Positions 46,147 through 55,836 of a stretch of DNA of 64,000 nt are shown here, in pieces. Where the stretch lies: assembly GCF_013031355.1 (NCBI RefSeq), contig NZ_WPZO01000001.1, positions 1 through 64,000 on the forward strand, written 5' to 3'. A program made the position numbers and the translations under genes. A model generated the notes under the pieces. It did not search any database and had not been told where the DNA came from. It saw only the letters and a list, made by a program, of their open reading frames with translations. The DNA comes from Ruegeria arenilitoris. Its GTDB lineage: Bacteria > Pseudomonadota > Alphaproteobacteria > Rhodobacterales > Rhodobacteraceae. The stretch's first letter is position 1. Each line of letters opens with the position of its first letter.

Positions 46147-46158
46147 CTTTTGGCGTTG

Positions 46159-46217
46159 GGGGCGGTCGGGTTGCGGCCCGGTTGCCCCTGTTGCCGCTCT
46201 GCCCAATGTGATTGGGC
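46159..46217 (+). other. Two stem-loops downstream of gdhA
   Basis: A 12-bp stem containing three G-T wobbles (46159-46170 with 46177-46188) and a perfect 7-bp stem (46201-46207 with 46211-46217, loop GTG). Neither has a T-run. They may stabilise the gdhA mRNA end or help termination. Confidence 0.45.
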
Positions 46218-46293
46218 GCAGTGAAAAGGGTGATAGCAGCCGATGCGTCCGCCGGGTAAGCTGCCGCGAATGAAACGATTCCGGGAGACCCCC

Positions 46294-46590
46294 ATGTTGC
46301 GTATCGCCGTTGCGGCCGTTTTGCTGGCCACACCTCTGGCTGCTCAGGAAACCAAAGAACAAAGCTGCCAGTATCAGGCCGATGTCGTTGCAGCGATTCA
46401 GAAAGCGCGCCTGGAAAAGGTAAAAGAGCGCGACGTGCCGCAGGCGGTGGCCGATACAGGCCCGACATGGCCCGAAAGCTACAACAATGCCATCCCGCTG
46501 ATCACGCCTTGGGTCTACGAGCAAAAGATGCGTGACGTCCGTAAAAAGGATCTCGGCGCGGCGTGGCTGGAACTGTGCCTGCAGCAATAA
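46294..46590 (+). CDS. Small secreted protein, unknown function
   Basis: A 98-residue protein with a signal peptide (MLRIAVAAVLLATPLAAQ, cleavage near residue 17) and a helical mature part with two cysteines (KEQSCQYQADVVAAIQKARL; LELCLQQ). GGGAG precedes the ATG at 46294; the frame is open from 46243. No family recognised. A terminator follows, separating it from dnaG. Confidence 0.65.
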   Translation: MLRIAVAAVLLATPLAAQETKEQSCQYQADVVAAIQKARLEKVKERDVPQAVADTGPTWPESYNNAIPLITPWVYEQKMRDVRKKDLGAAWLELCLQQ

Positions 46591-46620
46591 TCCACAGGCC
46601 CTGCATTTCCCTGTGGACAA
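46588..46620. promoter_or_regulatory. Inverted pair of DnaA-box-like sites before dnaG
   Basis: TAATCCACA (46588-46596) and, on the other strand, TTGTCCACA (46612-46620) each match the DnaA box TTATNCACA at 8 of 9 positions and face each other across 15 bases. They overlap the end of the upstream gene and lie about 50 bases before the primase start. Confidence 0.4.
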
Positions 46621-46621
46621 C

Positions 46622-46649
46622 CGCGCGCCATCCCCTTGGCGCGCGTTTT
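46622..46649 (+). terminator. Rho-independent terminator before dnaG
   Basis: A perfect 9-bp GC-rich stem (46622-46630 with 46637-46645), 6-base loop and TTTT. It ends the upstream small-protein transcript 21 bases before the dnaG ATG, so dnaG must be served by read-through or by a promoter inside this short segment. Confidence 0.7.
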
Positions 46650-46670
46650 CATTTCTGGCAGGTTTGACGA

Positions 46671-48617
46671 ATGTCTTTGCCCCCCGGATTTCTGGATGAA
46701 CTGCGCACCCGGCTGAGCTTGTCTCAGGTTGTCGGGCGCAAAGTCATGTGGGACCAGCGCAAGTCCAATCAGGGTAAGGGTGACATGTGGGCCCCGTGTC
46801 CGTTCCATCACGAAAAGACGGCGTCCTTCCATGTCGACGACCAAAAGGGGTTTTATTATTGCTTTGGCTGTCACGCCAAAGGTGACGCGATCAATTTCGT
46901 GAAAGAGACCGAGAACGTCTCATTCATCGAAGCGGTGGAGATTTTGGCGCGTGAGGCTGGGATGCCGATGCCCGCGCGTGATCCCAAAGCGCAGGAGAAA
47001 CAAGACCGCCGGTCGCAATTAGCTGAAGTCATGGAACAGGCGGTGCAGTTCTTCCGCCTGCAGCTCAAAACCGGGGCAGGGGGCGCCGCCCGCGACTACC
47101 TGACCCGTCGTGGATTGGACGCGCAGGCGCTGGAACGGTGGGAGATCGGGTTTGCCCCGGACGGCTGGCAGGCGCTGTGGGATCATCTACGTGGCAAAAA
47201 CGTGGCCGAGAATCTGATCCTCGGCGCGGGTCTGGCTAAACCGTCGAACAAAGGCAAAAAGCCCTATGACACCTTCCGCAACCGGATCATGTTCCCGATC
47301 CGTGATCCGCGCGGGCGCTGTATTGCCTTTGGCGGCCGGGCGATGGACCCGAATGACAACGCTAAATATCTGAACTCACCCGAGACCGAGTTGTTCGACA
47401 AAGGCCGTAGCCTTTATAACCACGGCCCCGCAAGGCAGGCTGCGGGGAAGGGGCAGCCCTTGATCGTTGCCGAAGGGTATATGGATGTGATTGCTCTGGC
47501 CGAGGCTGGATTTGGTGCATCCGTCGCGCCTTTGGGCACGGCAATTACGGAACATCAACTGCAACTGCTGTGGCGTATCTCGGATGAGCCGATCATCGCG
47601 CTGGACGGCGACACGGCCGGTTTGCGGGCTGCCATGCGGGCCGTTGATCTGGCTTTGCCGCTGTTAGAGGCTGGGAAATCCCTACGCTTTGCGTTGATGC
47701 CAGAGGGCAAGGACCCGGATGATCTGTTGCGTGCCGAAGGCGCCGGGGCGGTGCAGGCGGTGCTGGATGGTGCCATCCCAATGGTCAAACTACTGTGGCA
47801 GCGCGAAACCGAAGGTAAAGTATTCGACAGTCCCGAACGCAAGGCGGCATTGGACAAGGTGCTGCGGGACAAGATCAAACTGATCCGCGATCCGTCGATC
47901 CGTTCGCATTATGGGCAAGAGATCAAGGACCTGCGGTGGCAGCTGTTCCGCCCGCAACGGCAGCCACAGAACCGCCCGTGGCAACCACGTGGAAAATGGC
48001 AGCCCAAGCCAGCTGCGACAGCGGGCGCGCGAACCTCTTTCCTGGCCTCGTCTGAGGGGGCGGAAATCCAGCTACGTGAAGCGGCCATTCTGGCGATTGC
48101 TGCGCTGAACCCGCAGGTCGTGATCCAGTTCGAGCACCAGTTGGAAGAACTGGACTGCCGCGATCCCGACCATGCGGCCATGCGCAATGCCGTTCTTCGA
48201 CACGCAATTGATGATCCGGACAACCTGAAAGATCACATCGCTGAAACATTGGGGCCGGACGCCCTTGAAAACCTGCTGGCCCTTCGCCATGTCGCAGTAA
48301 TCCCCTGTGTGTACAAACCGGGCGACGTTGAAAAGGCCGAGATGACGCTGGCCGAGGAACTCGCAAAGATCAAAGCGCTCCGGGGGTTGGATGCTGAGAT
48401 TGCCGAAGCTGAAGAGGAACTGTCCGATCTGGCCGATGAGGCGCTGACGTATCGGCTGGCGCAAGCCGCCGAAGAGCGTAACCGCACGAGCCGCAGCCAG
48501 AATGAGGACAGGGCCGTTTTCGACATCGCCGACAACGGCGCGCGAATCAACCGCGACGAGAAAGACGCGTTCAAGGCAATCACGTCCGGGATCAATTTTG
48601 AACGGAAACGCCGCTAA
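46671..48617 (+). CDS. dnaG: DNA primase DnaG
   Basis: A 648-residue replicative primase. The N-terminal CHC2 zinc finger is intact (C43, H46, C64, C67), followed by the catalytic core and Toprim motif (VAEGYMDVIALAEAG, then ALDGDTAG). The C-terminal helical part would bind the DnaB helicase. It lies directly before rpoD, the common dnaG-rpoD macromolecular-synthesis pairing. Confidence 0.95.
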   Translation: MSLPPGFLDELRTRLSLSQVVGRKVMWDQRKSNQGKGDMWAPCPFHHEKTASFHVDDQKGFYYCFGCHAKGDAINFVKETENVSFIEAVEILAREAGMPMPARDPKAQEKQDRRSQLAEVMEQAVQFFRLQLKTGAGGAARDYLTRRGLDAQALERWEIGFAPDGWQALWDHLRGKNVAENLILGAGLAKPSNKGKKPYDTFRNRIMFPIRDPRGRCIAFGGRAMDPNDNAKYLNSPETELFDKGRSLYNHGPARQAAGKGQPLIVAEGYMDVIALAEAGFGASVAPLGTAITEHQLQLLWRISDEPIIALDGDTAGLRAAMRAVDLALPLLEAGKSLRFALMPEGKDPDDLLRAEGAGAVQAVLDGAIPMVKLLWQRETEGKVFDSPERKAALDKVLRDKIKLIRDPSIRSHYGQEIKDLRWQLFRPQRQPQNRPWQPRGKWQPKPAATAGARTSFLASSEGAEIQLREAAILAIAALNPQVVIQFEHQLEELDCRDPDHAAMRNAVLRHAIDDPDNLKDHIAETLGPDALENLLALRHVAVIPCVYKPGDVEKAEMTLAEELAKIKALRGLDAEIAEAEEELSDLADEALTYRLAQAAEERNRTSRSQNEDRAVFDIADNGARINRDEKDAFKAITSGINFERKRR

Positions 48618-48666
48618 ACTGATGTTTTCGTAAGGCACTGGAAAAGAAAAACAGGTAAACGGGTGG

Positions 48667-48708
48667 CCGAATCACTTCTACGCGCTAATGATTCGGTACA
48701 AACGAATC
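48667..48708 (+). promoter_or_regulatory. Inverted repeat with three GANTC sites upstream of rpoD
   Basis: CCGAATCA (48667-48674) and TGATTCGG (48689-48696) are perfect inverse complements, and a third similar CGAATCAC lies at 48703-48710. All three contain GANTC (48669, 48690, 48704), the methylation site of the alphaproteobacterial methylase CcrM. The cluster is 24-65 bases before the rpoD start. Confidence 0.5.
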
Positions 48709-48731
48709 ACCCATCCCTGCAGGAGCATTGA

Positions 48732-50720
48732 ATGGCCGCCAAAGACACGACCGAAGATCGCAAATCCGAAGAGCAGGAACAGGAAATCTCGCTGGACATG
48801 AGCCAGGCCCAGGTCAAGAAGATGATCGCCGAGGCCCGCGAGAAAGGCTACATCACCTACGACCAGCTCAATCAGGTTCTGCCGCCGGATCAGGTCAGCT
48901 CGGAACAGATCGAAGACGTTATGTCGATGCTGTCCGAGATGGGCATCAACATCATCGAAGATGAAGAGGCCGAAGAGGAAGAGAACAAAGGCTCGACCGA
49001 ACTGACCACCACCGAAAGCAACCGCGAGGTTGCGCTGGCTGGGGCCGCCACCGAAAAGTTGGATCGCACCGACGACCCCGTCCGCATGTACCTGCGCGAG
49101 ATGGGTTCGGTCGAACTGCTGAGCCGCGAGGGCGAGATTGCCATCGCCAAGCGGATCGAAGCCGGGCGCAACACGATGATCGCAGGGCTGTGCGAAAGCC
49201 CGCTGACCTTCCAGGCGATCACCATCTGGCACGACGAATTGCTGTCCGAAGACATTCTGCTGCGCGACGTCATCGATCTGGAGGCCACGTTCGGCAACCA
49301 GATGGACGAAGACGGCGATGTCGAAGAGCCGGTTGTAGACACCTCGAACGTACAGGCGGCAAAGCCAGCCAAAGACGCCGGCCCCGAGCTGGATGCCGAC
49401 GGCAACCCGCTGAACAACGACGATGATGACGACGACGACGATCAGGCCAACATGTCGCTGGCCGCGATGGAAGCGGCCCTGAAGGATCAGGTTCTGACCA
49501 CGCTGGAGCGCATCTCGACCGACTTCTCGATGCTGTCGGAAATGCAGGACAGCCGGATCTCGGCCACCTTGAACGAAGATGGCTCGTTCAGCGAAAAGGA
49601 CGAAGAGACCTATCAGAAGCTGCGCGCCGAGATCGTTGAACTGGTGAATGGTCTGCACCTGCACAACAACCGGATCGAAGCTCTGATCGACCAGTTGTAT
49701 GGCATCAACCGCCGAATCATGTCGCTGGACAGTGCGATGGTGAAACTGGCCGACCAGGCCCGTATCAACCGTCGTGAGTTTATTGACGCCTATCGTGGTC
49801 GCGAGCTGGACCCGAACTGGTTGGCCGAAATGGCCGAAAAGCCGGGCCGGGGCTGGCAGATGTTCATCGAACGCTCGACCGCCAAGGTCGAGGAACTGCG
49901 CAACGACATGGCTCAGGTCGGTCAGTATGTCGGTCTGGACATCAGCGAATTCCGCCGCATCGTGCAGCAGGTTCAGAAGGGTGAGAAAGAAGCCCGTCAG
50001 GCCAAGAAGGAAATGGTCGAAGCCAACCTGCGTCTGGTGATCTCGATCGCCAAAAAGTACACGAACCGTGGCCTGCAATTCCTTGATCTTATTCAAGAAG
50101 GTAACATCGGCCTGATGAAGGCGGTGGACAAGTTCGAATACCGTCGCGGCTACAAGTTCTCGACCTATGCAACGTGGTGGATTCGTCAGGCGATCACGCG
50201 CTCGATCGCGGATCAGGCGCGCACCATCCGTATCCCGGTTCACATGATCGAAACGATCAACAAGCTGGTCCGGACCGGTCGTCAGATGCTGCACGAGATC
50301 GGCCGCGAGCCGACGCCGGAAGAACTGGCCGAAAAGCTGCAGATGCCGCTTGAGAAGGTGCGCAAGGTGATGAAAATCGCCAAGGAGCCGATCAGCCTCG
50401 AAACACCGATTGGTGACGAGGAAGACAGCCAGTTGGGTGATTTCATCGAGGACAAGAATGCCGTTCTGCCTCTGGACAGCGCCATTCAGGAGAACCTCAA
50501 GGAAACCACGACTAGGGTTCTGGCCTCGCTTACCCCGCGTGAGGAGCGGGTTCTGCGGATGCGGTTCGGTATCGGCATGAACACCGACCACACGCTGGAA
50601 GAGGTCGGCCAGCAGTTCAGCGTGACCCGCGAACGTATCCGTCAGATCGAGGCGAAGGCGCTGCGCAAGCTCAAGCACCCCAGCCGGTCGCGAAAGCTGC
50701 GATCTTTCCTGGATCAGTAA
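48732..50720 (+). CDS. rpoD: RNA polymerase primary sigma factor RpoD
   Basis: A 662-residue sigma-70. Region 1.1 is at the N-terminus; region 1.2 begins [21 protein letters not shown]; a non-conserved insert holds an acidic run near residues 228-236; regions 2.1-2.4 include [20 protein letters not shown] and [20 protein letters not shown]; region 4.2 ends with [20 protein letters not shown]. It directs RNA polymerase to housekeeping promoters. Confidence 0.96.
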   Translation: MAAKDTTEDRKSEEQEQEISLDMSQAQVKKMIAEAREKGYITYDQLNQVLPPDQVSSEQIEDVMSMLSEMGINIIEDEEAEEEENKGSTELTTTESNREVALAGAATEKLDRTDDPVRMYLREMGSVELLSREGEIAIAKRIEAGRNTMIAGLCESPLTFQAITIWHDELLSEDILLRDVIDLEATFGNQMDEDGDVEEPVVDTSNVQAAKPAKDAGPELDADGNPLNNDDDDDDDDQANMSLAAMEAALKDQVLTTLERISTDFSMLSEMQDSRISATLNEDGSFSEKDEETYQKLRAEIVELVNGLHLHNNRIEALIDQLYGINRRIMSLDSAMVKLADQARINRREFIDAYRGRELDPNWLAEMAEKPGRGWQMFIERSTAKVEELRNDMAQVGQYVGLDISEFRRIVQQVQKGEKEARQAKKEMVEANLRLVISIAKKYTNRGLQFLDLIQEGNIGLMKAVDKFEYRRGYKFSTYATWWIRQAITRSIADQARTIRIPVHMIETINKLVRTGRQMLHEIGREPTPEELAEKLQMPLEKVRKVMKIAKEPISLETPIGDEEDSQLGDFIEDKNAVLPLDSAIQENLKETTTRVLASLTPREERVLRMRFGIGMNTDHTLEEVGQQFSVTRERIRQIEAKALRKLKHPSRSRKLRSFLDQ

Positions 50721-50724
50721 AGTC

Positions 50725-50753
50725 AAAGGCGCCTCGGACGAGGCGCCTTTTTT
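50725..50753 (+). terminator. Rho-independent terminator of rpoD
   Basis: An 11-bp perfect stem (50725-50735 with 50740-50750), tetraloop GGAC, ending in TTTTTT. It starts 4 bases after the rpoD stop codon. Confidence 0.93.
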
Positions 50754-50905
50754 CTTTCAGCCAAGACCTTCACGTTGACCGGTTCAACGATCAATTTGGC
50801 GGCAACTCACAAGCCTAAAGCCTTGTGTTTTCTTATATCATTGGTGTCCACTCATGGGACAGGCCGGGGCGAGGTGGCAACACCGATGACCCCCGGCCAC
50901 TCGTT

Positions 50906-51925
50906 TCAAGTGCTTTTCGGAAAATCCAGACGGCTGCGGAACGTGCTGGGTGCCTGACCGGTCCAGCGTTTGAAGGCAGTGGAAAACGCAGCCTGATCGG
51001 AATAGCCCAGGGAAAAGGCGATTTCGGACAGGGGCATCCCGTTGGTGATGAAGGTCTGCGCCAGATCGCAACGCAAGTCATCGACGATATCGCGATAGCT
51101 GACCCCCTCATCCTTGAGACGCCGGGCAAAGGTGCGCGGACTCATTCCCAGATTTGCCGCGGCTTCGTCGGCGTTGATAACCGTTCCCGGCATGGATCGG
51201 GTGATCAGGCCTTCGACCTGCGCGCGCAGCTTTTGATCGGGCGAGTGCCGTTCGGCCAAAACGCGTTCTCCATATTCCAGAAGATGTGCCCGAAGGTTGG
51301 GATCATAGGTCGGAACCGGTAAGTCCAGCGCGGACGGCGCAATGACGATTTCCAACCGTTCAGCACCGAATAAAACAGGGCACCCGGCAAGCTTTTGAAA
51401 CTTCTTCTGGTTTGCACCTACTTCGTGCTGAAACCGGATTTCGATAGGAAAGAAATCTGTTTGTGTCAAAGCGCGCATACGGGACAGCCCGGCGAACATC
51501 AAAAACTCGGTTCGCCGGTGGTATCGAGCGAAACCCGCGTCTTTCCAGTCGGCTTCGATCGAGGCGAAATTGCCCGCAAGCCGCAAGTTGAACATTAGTG
51601 CCGGGTCGATGATCCTGTGAAAGCGCGACGTATTCTCCATGACCTGTCGCAGATCGCGGGAGTATTTACTGATATAAGCGGTCAAACTTGAGGTGGACTT
51701 GAACTGCAGCCCGGTCTGGGCAGCAAACGTGATGTCCCCCAATGCGTCGCACGCATAGCGTACGAACAAGGCCTCTTGGTGAGCGGTATAAGAGGTCGCT
51801 GGTGGTGCGATACTTGAACGTGTCAGATTGCATTTTTCAAGGATGCGGTCGGACATTTCGGGGCCATTCGTCCGCTGATCAAGCGCCCGGGTCAGCAACT
51901 GGATGCGTGCGATATCAACTTCCAA
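50906..51925 (-). CDS. AraC-family transcriptional regulator (OruR-like)
   Basis: An AraC-type activator with an N-terminal effector-binding domain of the arabinose-binding-like type and a C-terminal double helix-turn-helix (ADEAAANLGMSPRTFARRLK; LSEIAFSLGYSDQAAFSTAF). The frame is open to 52270, but the first third of that is low-quality sequence; a TTG at 51925 gives 339 residues, the family length, and begins EVDIARIQLLTRAL as expected. The first ATG downstream, 51856, would cut into the domain. Ligand and targets unknown. Confidence 0.78.
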   Translation of the reverse strand: MEVDIARIQLLTRALDQRTNGPEMSDRILEKCNLTRSSIAPPATSYTAHQEALFVRYACDALGDITFAAQTGLQFKSTSSLTAYISKYSRDLRQVMENTSRFHRIIDPALMFNLRLAGNFASIEADWKDAGFARYHRRTEFLMFAGLSRMRALTQTDFFPIEIRFQHEVGANQKKFQKLAGCPVLFGAERLEIVIAPSALDLPVPTYDPNLRAHLLEYGERVLAERHSPDQKLRAQVEGLITRSMPGTVINADEAAANLGMSPRTFARRLKDEGVSYRDIVDDLRCDLAQTFITNGMPLSEIAFSLGYSDQAAFSTAFKRWTGQAPSTFRSRLDFPKST

Positions 51926-52248
51926 GGCGTTATCCAACCTATTTTCAAATCTACTTGCAGCCAAATCGGCAGGGTACGAAGCTCCTGAGCAAAGCAAATG
52001 TCCGTTGTCTTGAATTCGAAAGGTTTTGGCGCATGAACACAAGACCCGAGGGTGAAAATTCTTTATGTTCCGCGCGTTGCCGGGTCGGCGCCTTGTCAGT
52101 GATTGGAGGCAGAGCCCTGGATGTCCCCCCACCGGTGGCTCCCCGGCACGTTTCCTGTGCTGTAGTTGGCCGGATGTCCTCTTGTCGCATTGCCGGGTTG
52201 GGGCGGAAGTGAAAGGGTCAGGTTCAAGAACTATCGGACCCGAACAAT
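51926..52248. other. Divergent intergenic region, no gene seen
   Basis: 323 bases between the AraC gene and the DCC-family gene. The minus-strand frame of the AraC gene stays open through it, but its composition is unlike coding sequence here. It probably carries both promoters; no clear operator found. Confidence 0.4.
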
Positions 52249-52686
52249 ATGCCGAGCCTTGTTTCCGCAAACTTCAAGGGCATTCAGGATGTCATTGTAT
52301 TTGATGGGGAATGCGTCCTGTGTTCGGGGTTCTTTCACTTCATGCTGGCGCGGGACAAAGCGCGGCGCTTCAAATTTGCAACGGCGCAATCGCCCTTGGG
52401 GCAACGGTTGTACAGCGAGCTTGGGCTGCCAACGCGAGATTTCGAAACCAACCTGGTTATTGTTAACGGCAAAGTGCATCAGCGTCTGGATGCTTTTGCC
52501 GCCGCCATGAAGGGCCTGCCCGGGGGCTGGCCGGTTCTGTCGCTTTGCAGGTTCCTGCCCGGTTGGATCAAGAACCCGCTCTACCACTCGATTGCGCGAA
52601 ACAGATACAAGATCTTCGGGCGCAAGCGGACCTGTATGATCCCGGACGCCGCGCTAAGGGCGCGGTTTCTGTCCGAGGGGTTCTGA
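52249..52686 (+). CDS. DCC-family thiol-disulfide oxidoreductase-like protein (DUF393)
   Basis: A 145-residue protein with the family motif DGECVLC (D19, C22, C25), placing it in the DCC/DUF393 group predicted to have a thioredoxin-like fold. Physiological substrate unknown. The next gene begins immediately after its stop codon. Confidence 0.82.
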   Translation: MPSLVSANFKGIQDVIVFDGECVLCSGFFHFMLARDKARRFKFATAQSPLGQRLYSELGLPTRDFETNLVIVNGKVHQRLDAFAAAMKGLPGGWPVLSLCRFLPGWIKNPLYHSIARNRYKIFGRKRTCMIPDAALRARFLSEGF

Positions 52687-53235
52687 GTGAAACCCGATCC
52701 CTTTCTTCAATCCCTGCCTTCCGGGGTTGATGTGCCCGTCGCCGTTCGGCGCTTGCACGAGGCCCCGGGCCTTTACGCCGGACGATGCAGTGTTGTTGCG
52801 GGTAGGGGGTGGCTGATCGCATGGGCCTTGCGTCTTGGGCGTTTCCCACGGGACGCCGGCGACATCCCGGTGCAGATCAGGATCGACTGTAACGGACATG
52901 AGTGGCAATGGGTTCGGGATTTTGACGGTCACACCACGCGATCCCGGCTGACTTTTGATCACGGAGCTGAATGTGTTCGTGAACAATTGGGCTTGCTGTC
53001 CATTTGGATGGTGCCCGAAATCTCTGATGGCCGTCTGCTGATCCATATCCGGCGTCTCAGCGTGATGGGGCTGCGCTGTCCCGCTTTTTTACTTCCGCGA
53101 TCCTCAACCGTGGAATGGCAGGACGAAACAGGGCATTTCTGTTTCGACGTGTCGGCTGATATGCCAGTGTTGGGTTTGTTGATCCGGTATCGCGGCTGGT
53201 TGGCGCCTGTTCACGGCACATCGCGTCCGGGCTGA
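52687..53235 (+). CDS. DUF4166-type protein
   Basis: A 182-residue protein resembling DUF4166 (VRDFDGHTTRSRLTFDHGAE; the end LGLLIRYRGWLAPV). It has no signal peptide. The GTG start directly follows the TGA of the DCC-family gene, so the two are translationally coupled. Function unknown. Confidence 0.68.
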   Translation: MKPDPFLQSLPSGVDVPVAVRRLHEAPGLYAGRCSVVAGRGWLIAWALRLGRFPRDAGDIPVQIRIDCNGHEWQWVRDFDGHTTRSRLTFDHGAECVREQLGLLSIWMVPEISDGRLLIHIRRLSVMGLRCPAFLLPRSSTVEWQDETGHFCFDVSADMPVLGLLIRYRGWLAPVHGTSRPG

Positions 53236-53313
53236 ATTCATCGTGAAGCAGCTTTGTCAAAATTTAAGGTAAACTAGGTCAATACTTACCTCGAAATAGG
53301 AAAGAGTATAATT

Positions 53314-53715
53314 ATGAAAAAGGTTATGACTTGCGCAGCGTTTGCGGCGGTTGTGTTGTGCTCTACGGCGTCGGCCTCGTTCGCTCGATTTGGATATCAG
53401 ACTGTTGCTATGAGCCAAACGGAGTTTGAAGTGATCCCAAGAGGGCGCACAGATGTGGATGGGTATTGGTGCGCGGCGTCTGACTTTGCCCGCAGAACGC
53501 TGGGGGCCAGCTGGCAGCAGCGTTTATATGTCAAGCGCGGCTATGGCCCAAGCGAAACGACGGGCCGCAGGACCGCTGTACAGTTCTCGCTTACACCGCC
53601 TGCGGGTGTTCCGCAGCAAAGCAGTGGTGTTTTTTCGGCAGGATTTCAGCCGGGCTTCAATATGTCCGTTTCGGCTGCCAATGGCCGGTGCAACGTCCGA
53701 CCCTTCATCGACTGA
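53314..53715 (+). CDS. Small secreted protein, unknown function
   Basis: A 133-residue protein with a signal peptide (MKKVMTCAAFAAVVLCSTAS, cleavage near residue 22) and two cysteines in the mature part (YWCAASDFARR; NGRCNVRPF) that may form a disulfide. AGGAAAGAG precedes the ATG. No family recognised. Confidence 0.65.
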   Translation: MKKVMTCAAFAAVVLCSTASASFARFGYQTVAMSQTEFEVIPRGRTDVDGYWCAASDFARRTLGASWQQRLYVKRGYGPSETTGRRTAVQFSLTPPAGVPQQSSGVFSAGFQPGFNMSVSAANGRCNVRPFID

Positions 53716-53733
53716 TGTAAGGCCGCCGCCTTG

Positions 53734-54147
53734 ATGCAGACCGAGTTTACAATTTCGACGCAGGGTCCAGGCCTTTACGAGTTTACCCCGGACGTGCACC
53801 AATGGCTGAACTCGGTCGGGGGCGATGGGTTGCTGACACTGTTCGTGCGGCACACCTCCTGCTCGCTGGTCATTCAGGAAAACGCGGACCCCGAAGTGCA
53901 GACGGATTTGCGCGCTTTTTTTGATCGGCTGGTGCCACCTTCGGATCACCCGGCGATGTCGTATCTACGGCACACCTATGAAGGTCCGGACGACATGCCC
54001 GCCCATATCAAGGCCGCGCTATTGCTGGTGTCCTTGTCGATCCCCGTTACGTCCGGGCACCCGGTTCTGGGAACGTGGCAAGGCATCTATCTGTTCGAAC
54101 ACCGCACCGCGCCGCACCATCGAAAGGTCGCGGCGCATTTCGCATAG
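53734..54147 (+). CDS. yjbQ: YjbQ-family protein (UPF0047)
   Basis: A 137-residue member of the YjbQ family, sometimes credited with weak thiamine-phosphate synthase activity. Conserved motifs include LFVRHTSCSLVIQENADPEV and GTWQGIYLFEHR with several histidines (SDHPAMSYLRHTYEG) able to bind metal. A TTG lies directly before the ATG; the ATG is preferred. Confidence 0.87.
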   Translation: MQTEFTISTQGPGLYEFTPDVHQWLNSVGGDGLLTLFVRHTSCSLVIQENADPEVQTDLRAFFDRLVPPSDHPAMSYLRHTYEGPDDMPAHIKAALLLVSLSIPVTSGHPVLGTWQGIYLFEHRTAPHHRKVAAHFA

Positions 54148-54206
54148 ATTCACGATATAGCGGTGGAAAATTCCGACTACCCAAATCCTAGCGGCTACCC
54201 TATAGT

Positions 54207-54215
54207 TGTGGATAA
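54207..54215 (-). promoter_or_regulatory. Perfect DnaA box upstream of nrdR
   Basis: TTATCCACA on the minus strand matches the DnaA box exactly. It sits 54 bases before the nrdR ATG in a short spacer that should carry the promoter of the nrdR-ribD operon. Confidence 0.5.
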
Positions 54216-54268
54216 GTAAGCCGCATAGCTTACAAAAAGAGGCCGAACAAGGGACGAGGAGACGGCGG

Positions 54269-54739
54269 ATGCGCTGCCCGTTTTGCGGAAATATCGACAC
54301 TCAGGTCAAAGATTCACGCCCGGCAGAGGATCACGTCGCGATCCGCAGACGCCGGTTTTGTCCCGCATGTGGGGGGCGGTTCACCACTTATGAACGCGTG
54401 CAGCTGCGCGATCTGGTGGTGATCAAAACCAATGGAAAACGGGAAGATTTCGACCGGGATAAACTGGAACGCTCGATCCGGATCTCGATGCAGAAGCGCC
54501 CGATTGAACCGGATCGGATCGACCAGATGATCTCTGGCATCGTGCGCCGTCTGGAAAGTATGGGTGAGACCGATATCCCCTCCAGCAAGATCGGCGAGAT
54601 CGTTATGGAAGCTCTGGCGCGGATCGACACCGTGGCCTATGTTCGTTTTGCAAGTGTGTACAAGAATTTCCAGGCGGCCGATGATTTCGAGGAGTTTGTC
54701 CACGAACTGCGCCCGCCGCAGCCTTCGACGGACGAGTGA
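54269..54739 (+). CDS. nrdR: Ribonucleotide reductase regulator NrdR
   Basis: A 156-residue ATP-cone repressor of ribonucleotide reductase genes. The N-terminal zinc ribbon is complete (CPFCGN ... [12 protein letters not shown]) and the ATP-cone follows ([20 protein letters not shown]). The ATG at 54269 with GAGGAGA upstream starts [12 protein letters not shown] as usual; the frame is open from 54206. ribD overlaps its stop. Confidence 0.95.
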   Translation: MRCPFCGNIDTQVKDSRPAEDHVAIRRRRFCPACGGRFTTYERVQLRDLVVIKTNGKREDFDRDKLERSIRISMQKRPIEPDRIDQMISGIVRRLESMGETDIPSSKIGEIVMEALARIDTVAYVRFASVYKNFQAADDFEEFVHELRPPQPSTDE

Positions 54740-55836
54740 GCGAAACTGATAAGCGATATATGGCGCTGGCCTTGTCATTGGGTCAGCGCGGTCAGGGCAC
54801 GTGTTGGCCTAACCCGGCTGTGGGCTGCGTCATTGTACGCGACGGTCGGATCGTCGGGCGCGGCTGGACCCAGCCAGGTGGCCGTCCGCATGGCGAAACC
54901 CAGGCGCTGGCGCAGGCCGGTGAGGCGGCGCGCGGGGCAACCGCTTATGTCTCGCTGGAACCCTGTTCCCATCACGGTCAGACCCCCCCTTGTGCCGAGG
55001 CGCTGATTAAGGTCGGCGTATCGCGGGTGGTTTCGGCAATTGAGGACAGCGATCCGCGTGTGGCCGGGCAGGGCTTTGCCATGCTGCGCGAGGCGGGGAT
55101 CGAGGTCACCACCGGCGTTCTGGCTGAACAGGCTGCGCGGGACCATGCGGGGTTCTTTCTGAAGACGGAACAGGGGCGGCCATTCGTAACGCTCAAGCTG
55201 GCCAGCAGTTTCGACGGGCGTATTGCTACGTCCACCGGCCATAGCCAGTGGATCACCGGGCCAAAAGCGCGCCGCGCGGTCCACGCCATGCGTGCGCGTC
55301 ATGATGCGGTGATGGTCGGGGCGGGAACTGCGCGTGTGGATGACCCGTCGCTGACGGTCCGCGATCTGGGGATTGAAACGCAGCCGGTGCGGGTTGTCGT
55401 TTCACGACATCTGGACATTCCGCTGATGGGGCAACTGGCCCGTACGGCGTCGCAGATTCCGGTCTGGCTCTGCCATGGCCCGTCCCCGGACCCCGAGCGC
55501 GCCCGCGCGTGGGAAGGGCTGGGCGCACGTCTGATCCCTTGCGCTTTGGAAGAGCATCACATTGATGCCGCCGACCTGCTGCAGCAGTTGGGACAGGCCG
55601 GGCTGACGCGCGTATTTTGCGAAGGTGGATCGGCGCTCGCTGCGTCCTTGCTGGCCGATGATCTTGTGGATGAGCTGGTGGGGTTTAGCGCGGGTCTGAC
55701 GATCGGGGCCGAGGGGTTGTCGGCCATCGGATCGCTAGGGCTGGAAACACTGGATGCGGCGCCGCGGTTCGAGTTGATCGAAGCCCGTGCCGTAGGGCCG
55801 GACGTTCTGCATCGTTGGGCACGTTCGCTGCGCTAG
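54736..55836 (+). CDS. ribD: Riboflavin biosynthesis deaminase/reductase RibD
   Basis: A 366-residue bifunctional enzyme for the second and third steps of riboflavin synthesis. The N-terminal deaminase has the zinc motifs HGETQA (an HAE variant) and [12 protein letters not shown]; the C-terminal reductase contains [20 protein letters not shown]. The GTG start overlaps the nrdR stop. Its TAG stop shares the palindrome CTAG with the TAG of the convergent kpsC. The next rib gene lies about 4.7 kb away, beyond the capsule genes. Confidence 0.93.
   Translation: MSETDKRYMALALSLGQRGQGTCWPNPAVGCVIVRDGRIVGRGWTQPGGRPHGETQALAQAGEAARGATAYVSLEPCSHHGQTPPCAEALIKVGVSRVVSAIEDSDPRVAGQGFAMLREAGIEVTTGVLAEQAARDHAGFFLKTEQGRPFVTLKLASSFDGRIATSTGHSQWITGPKARRAVHAMRARHDAVMVGAGTARVDDPSLTVRDLGIETQPVRVVVSRHLDIPLMGQLARTASQIPVWLCHGPSPDPERARAWEGLGARLIPCALEEHHIDAADLLQQLGQAGLTRVFCEGGSALAASLLADDLVDELVGFSAGLTIGAEGLSAIGSLGLETLDAAPRFELIEARAVGPDVLHRWARSLR

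Noticed and set aside
49410..49445. GAT/GAC-rich run in rpoD as a repeat or assembly error
   Set aside because: It encodes the acidic linker of the non-conserved region of sigma-70 and keeps the frame.
48678..50726. A 682-codon open frame fully antisense to rpoD
   Set aside because: It mirrors the high-GC codon bias of rpoD; the protein reads as low-complexity His/Gln/Val/Asp-rich sequence, and rpoD itself is unmistakable.
54236..54270. AGGAGGA-like string read as a second promoter element
   Set aside because: It is simply the Shine-Dalgarno of nrdR.
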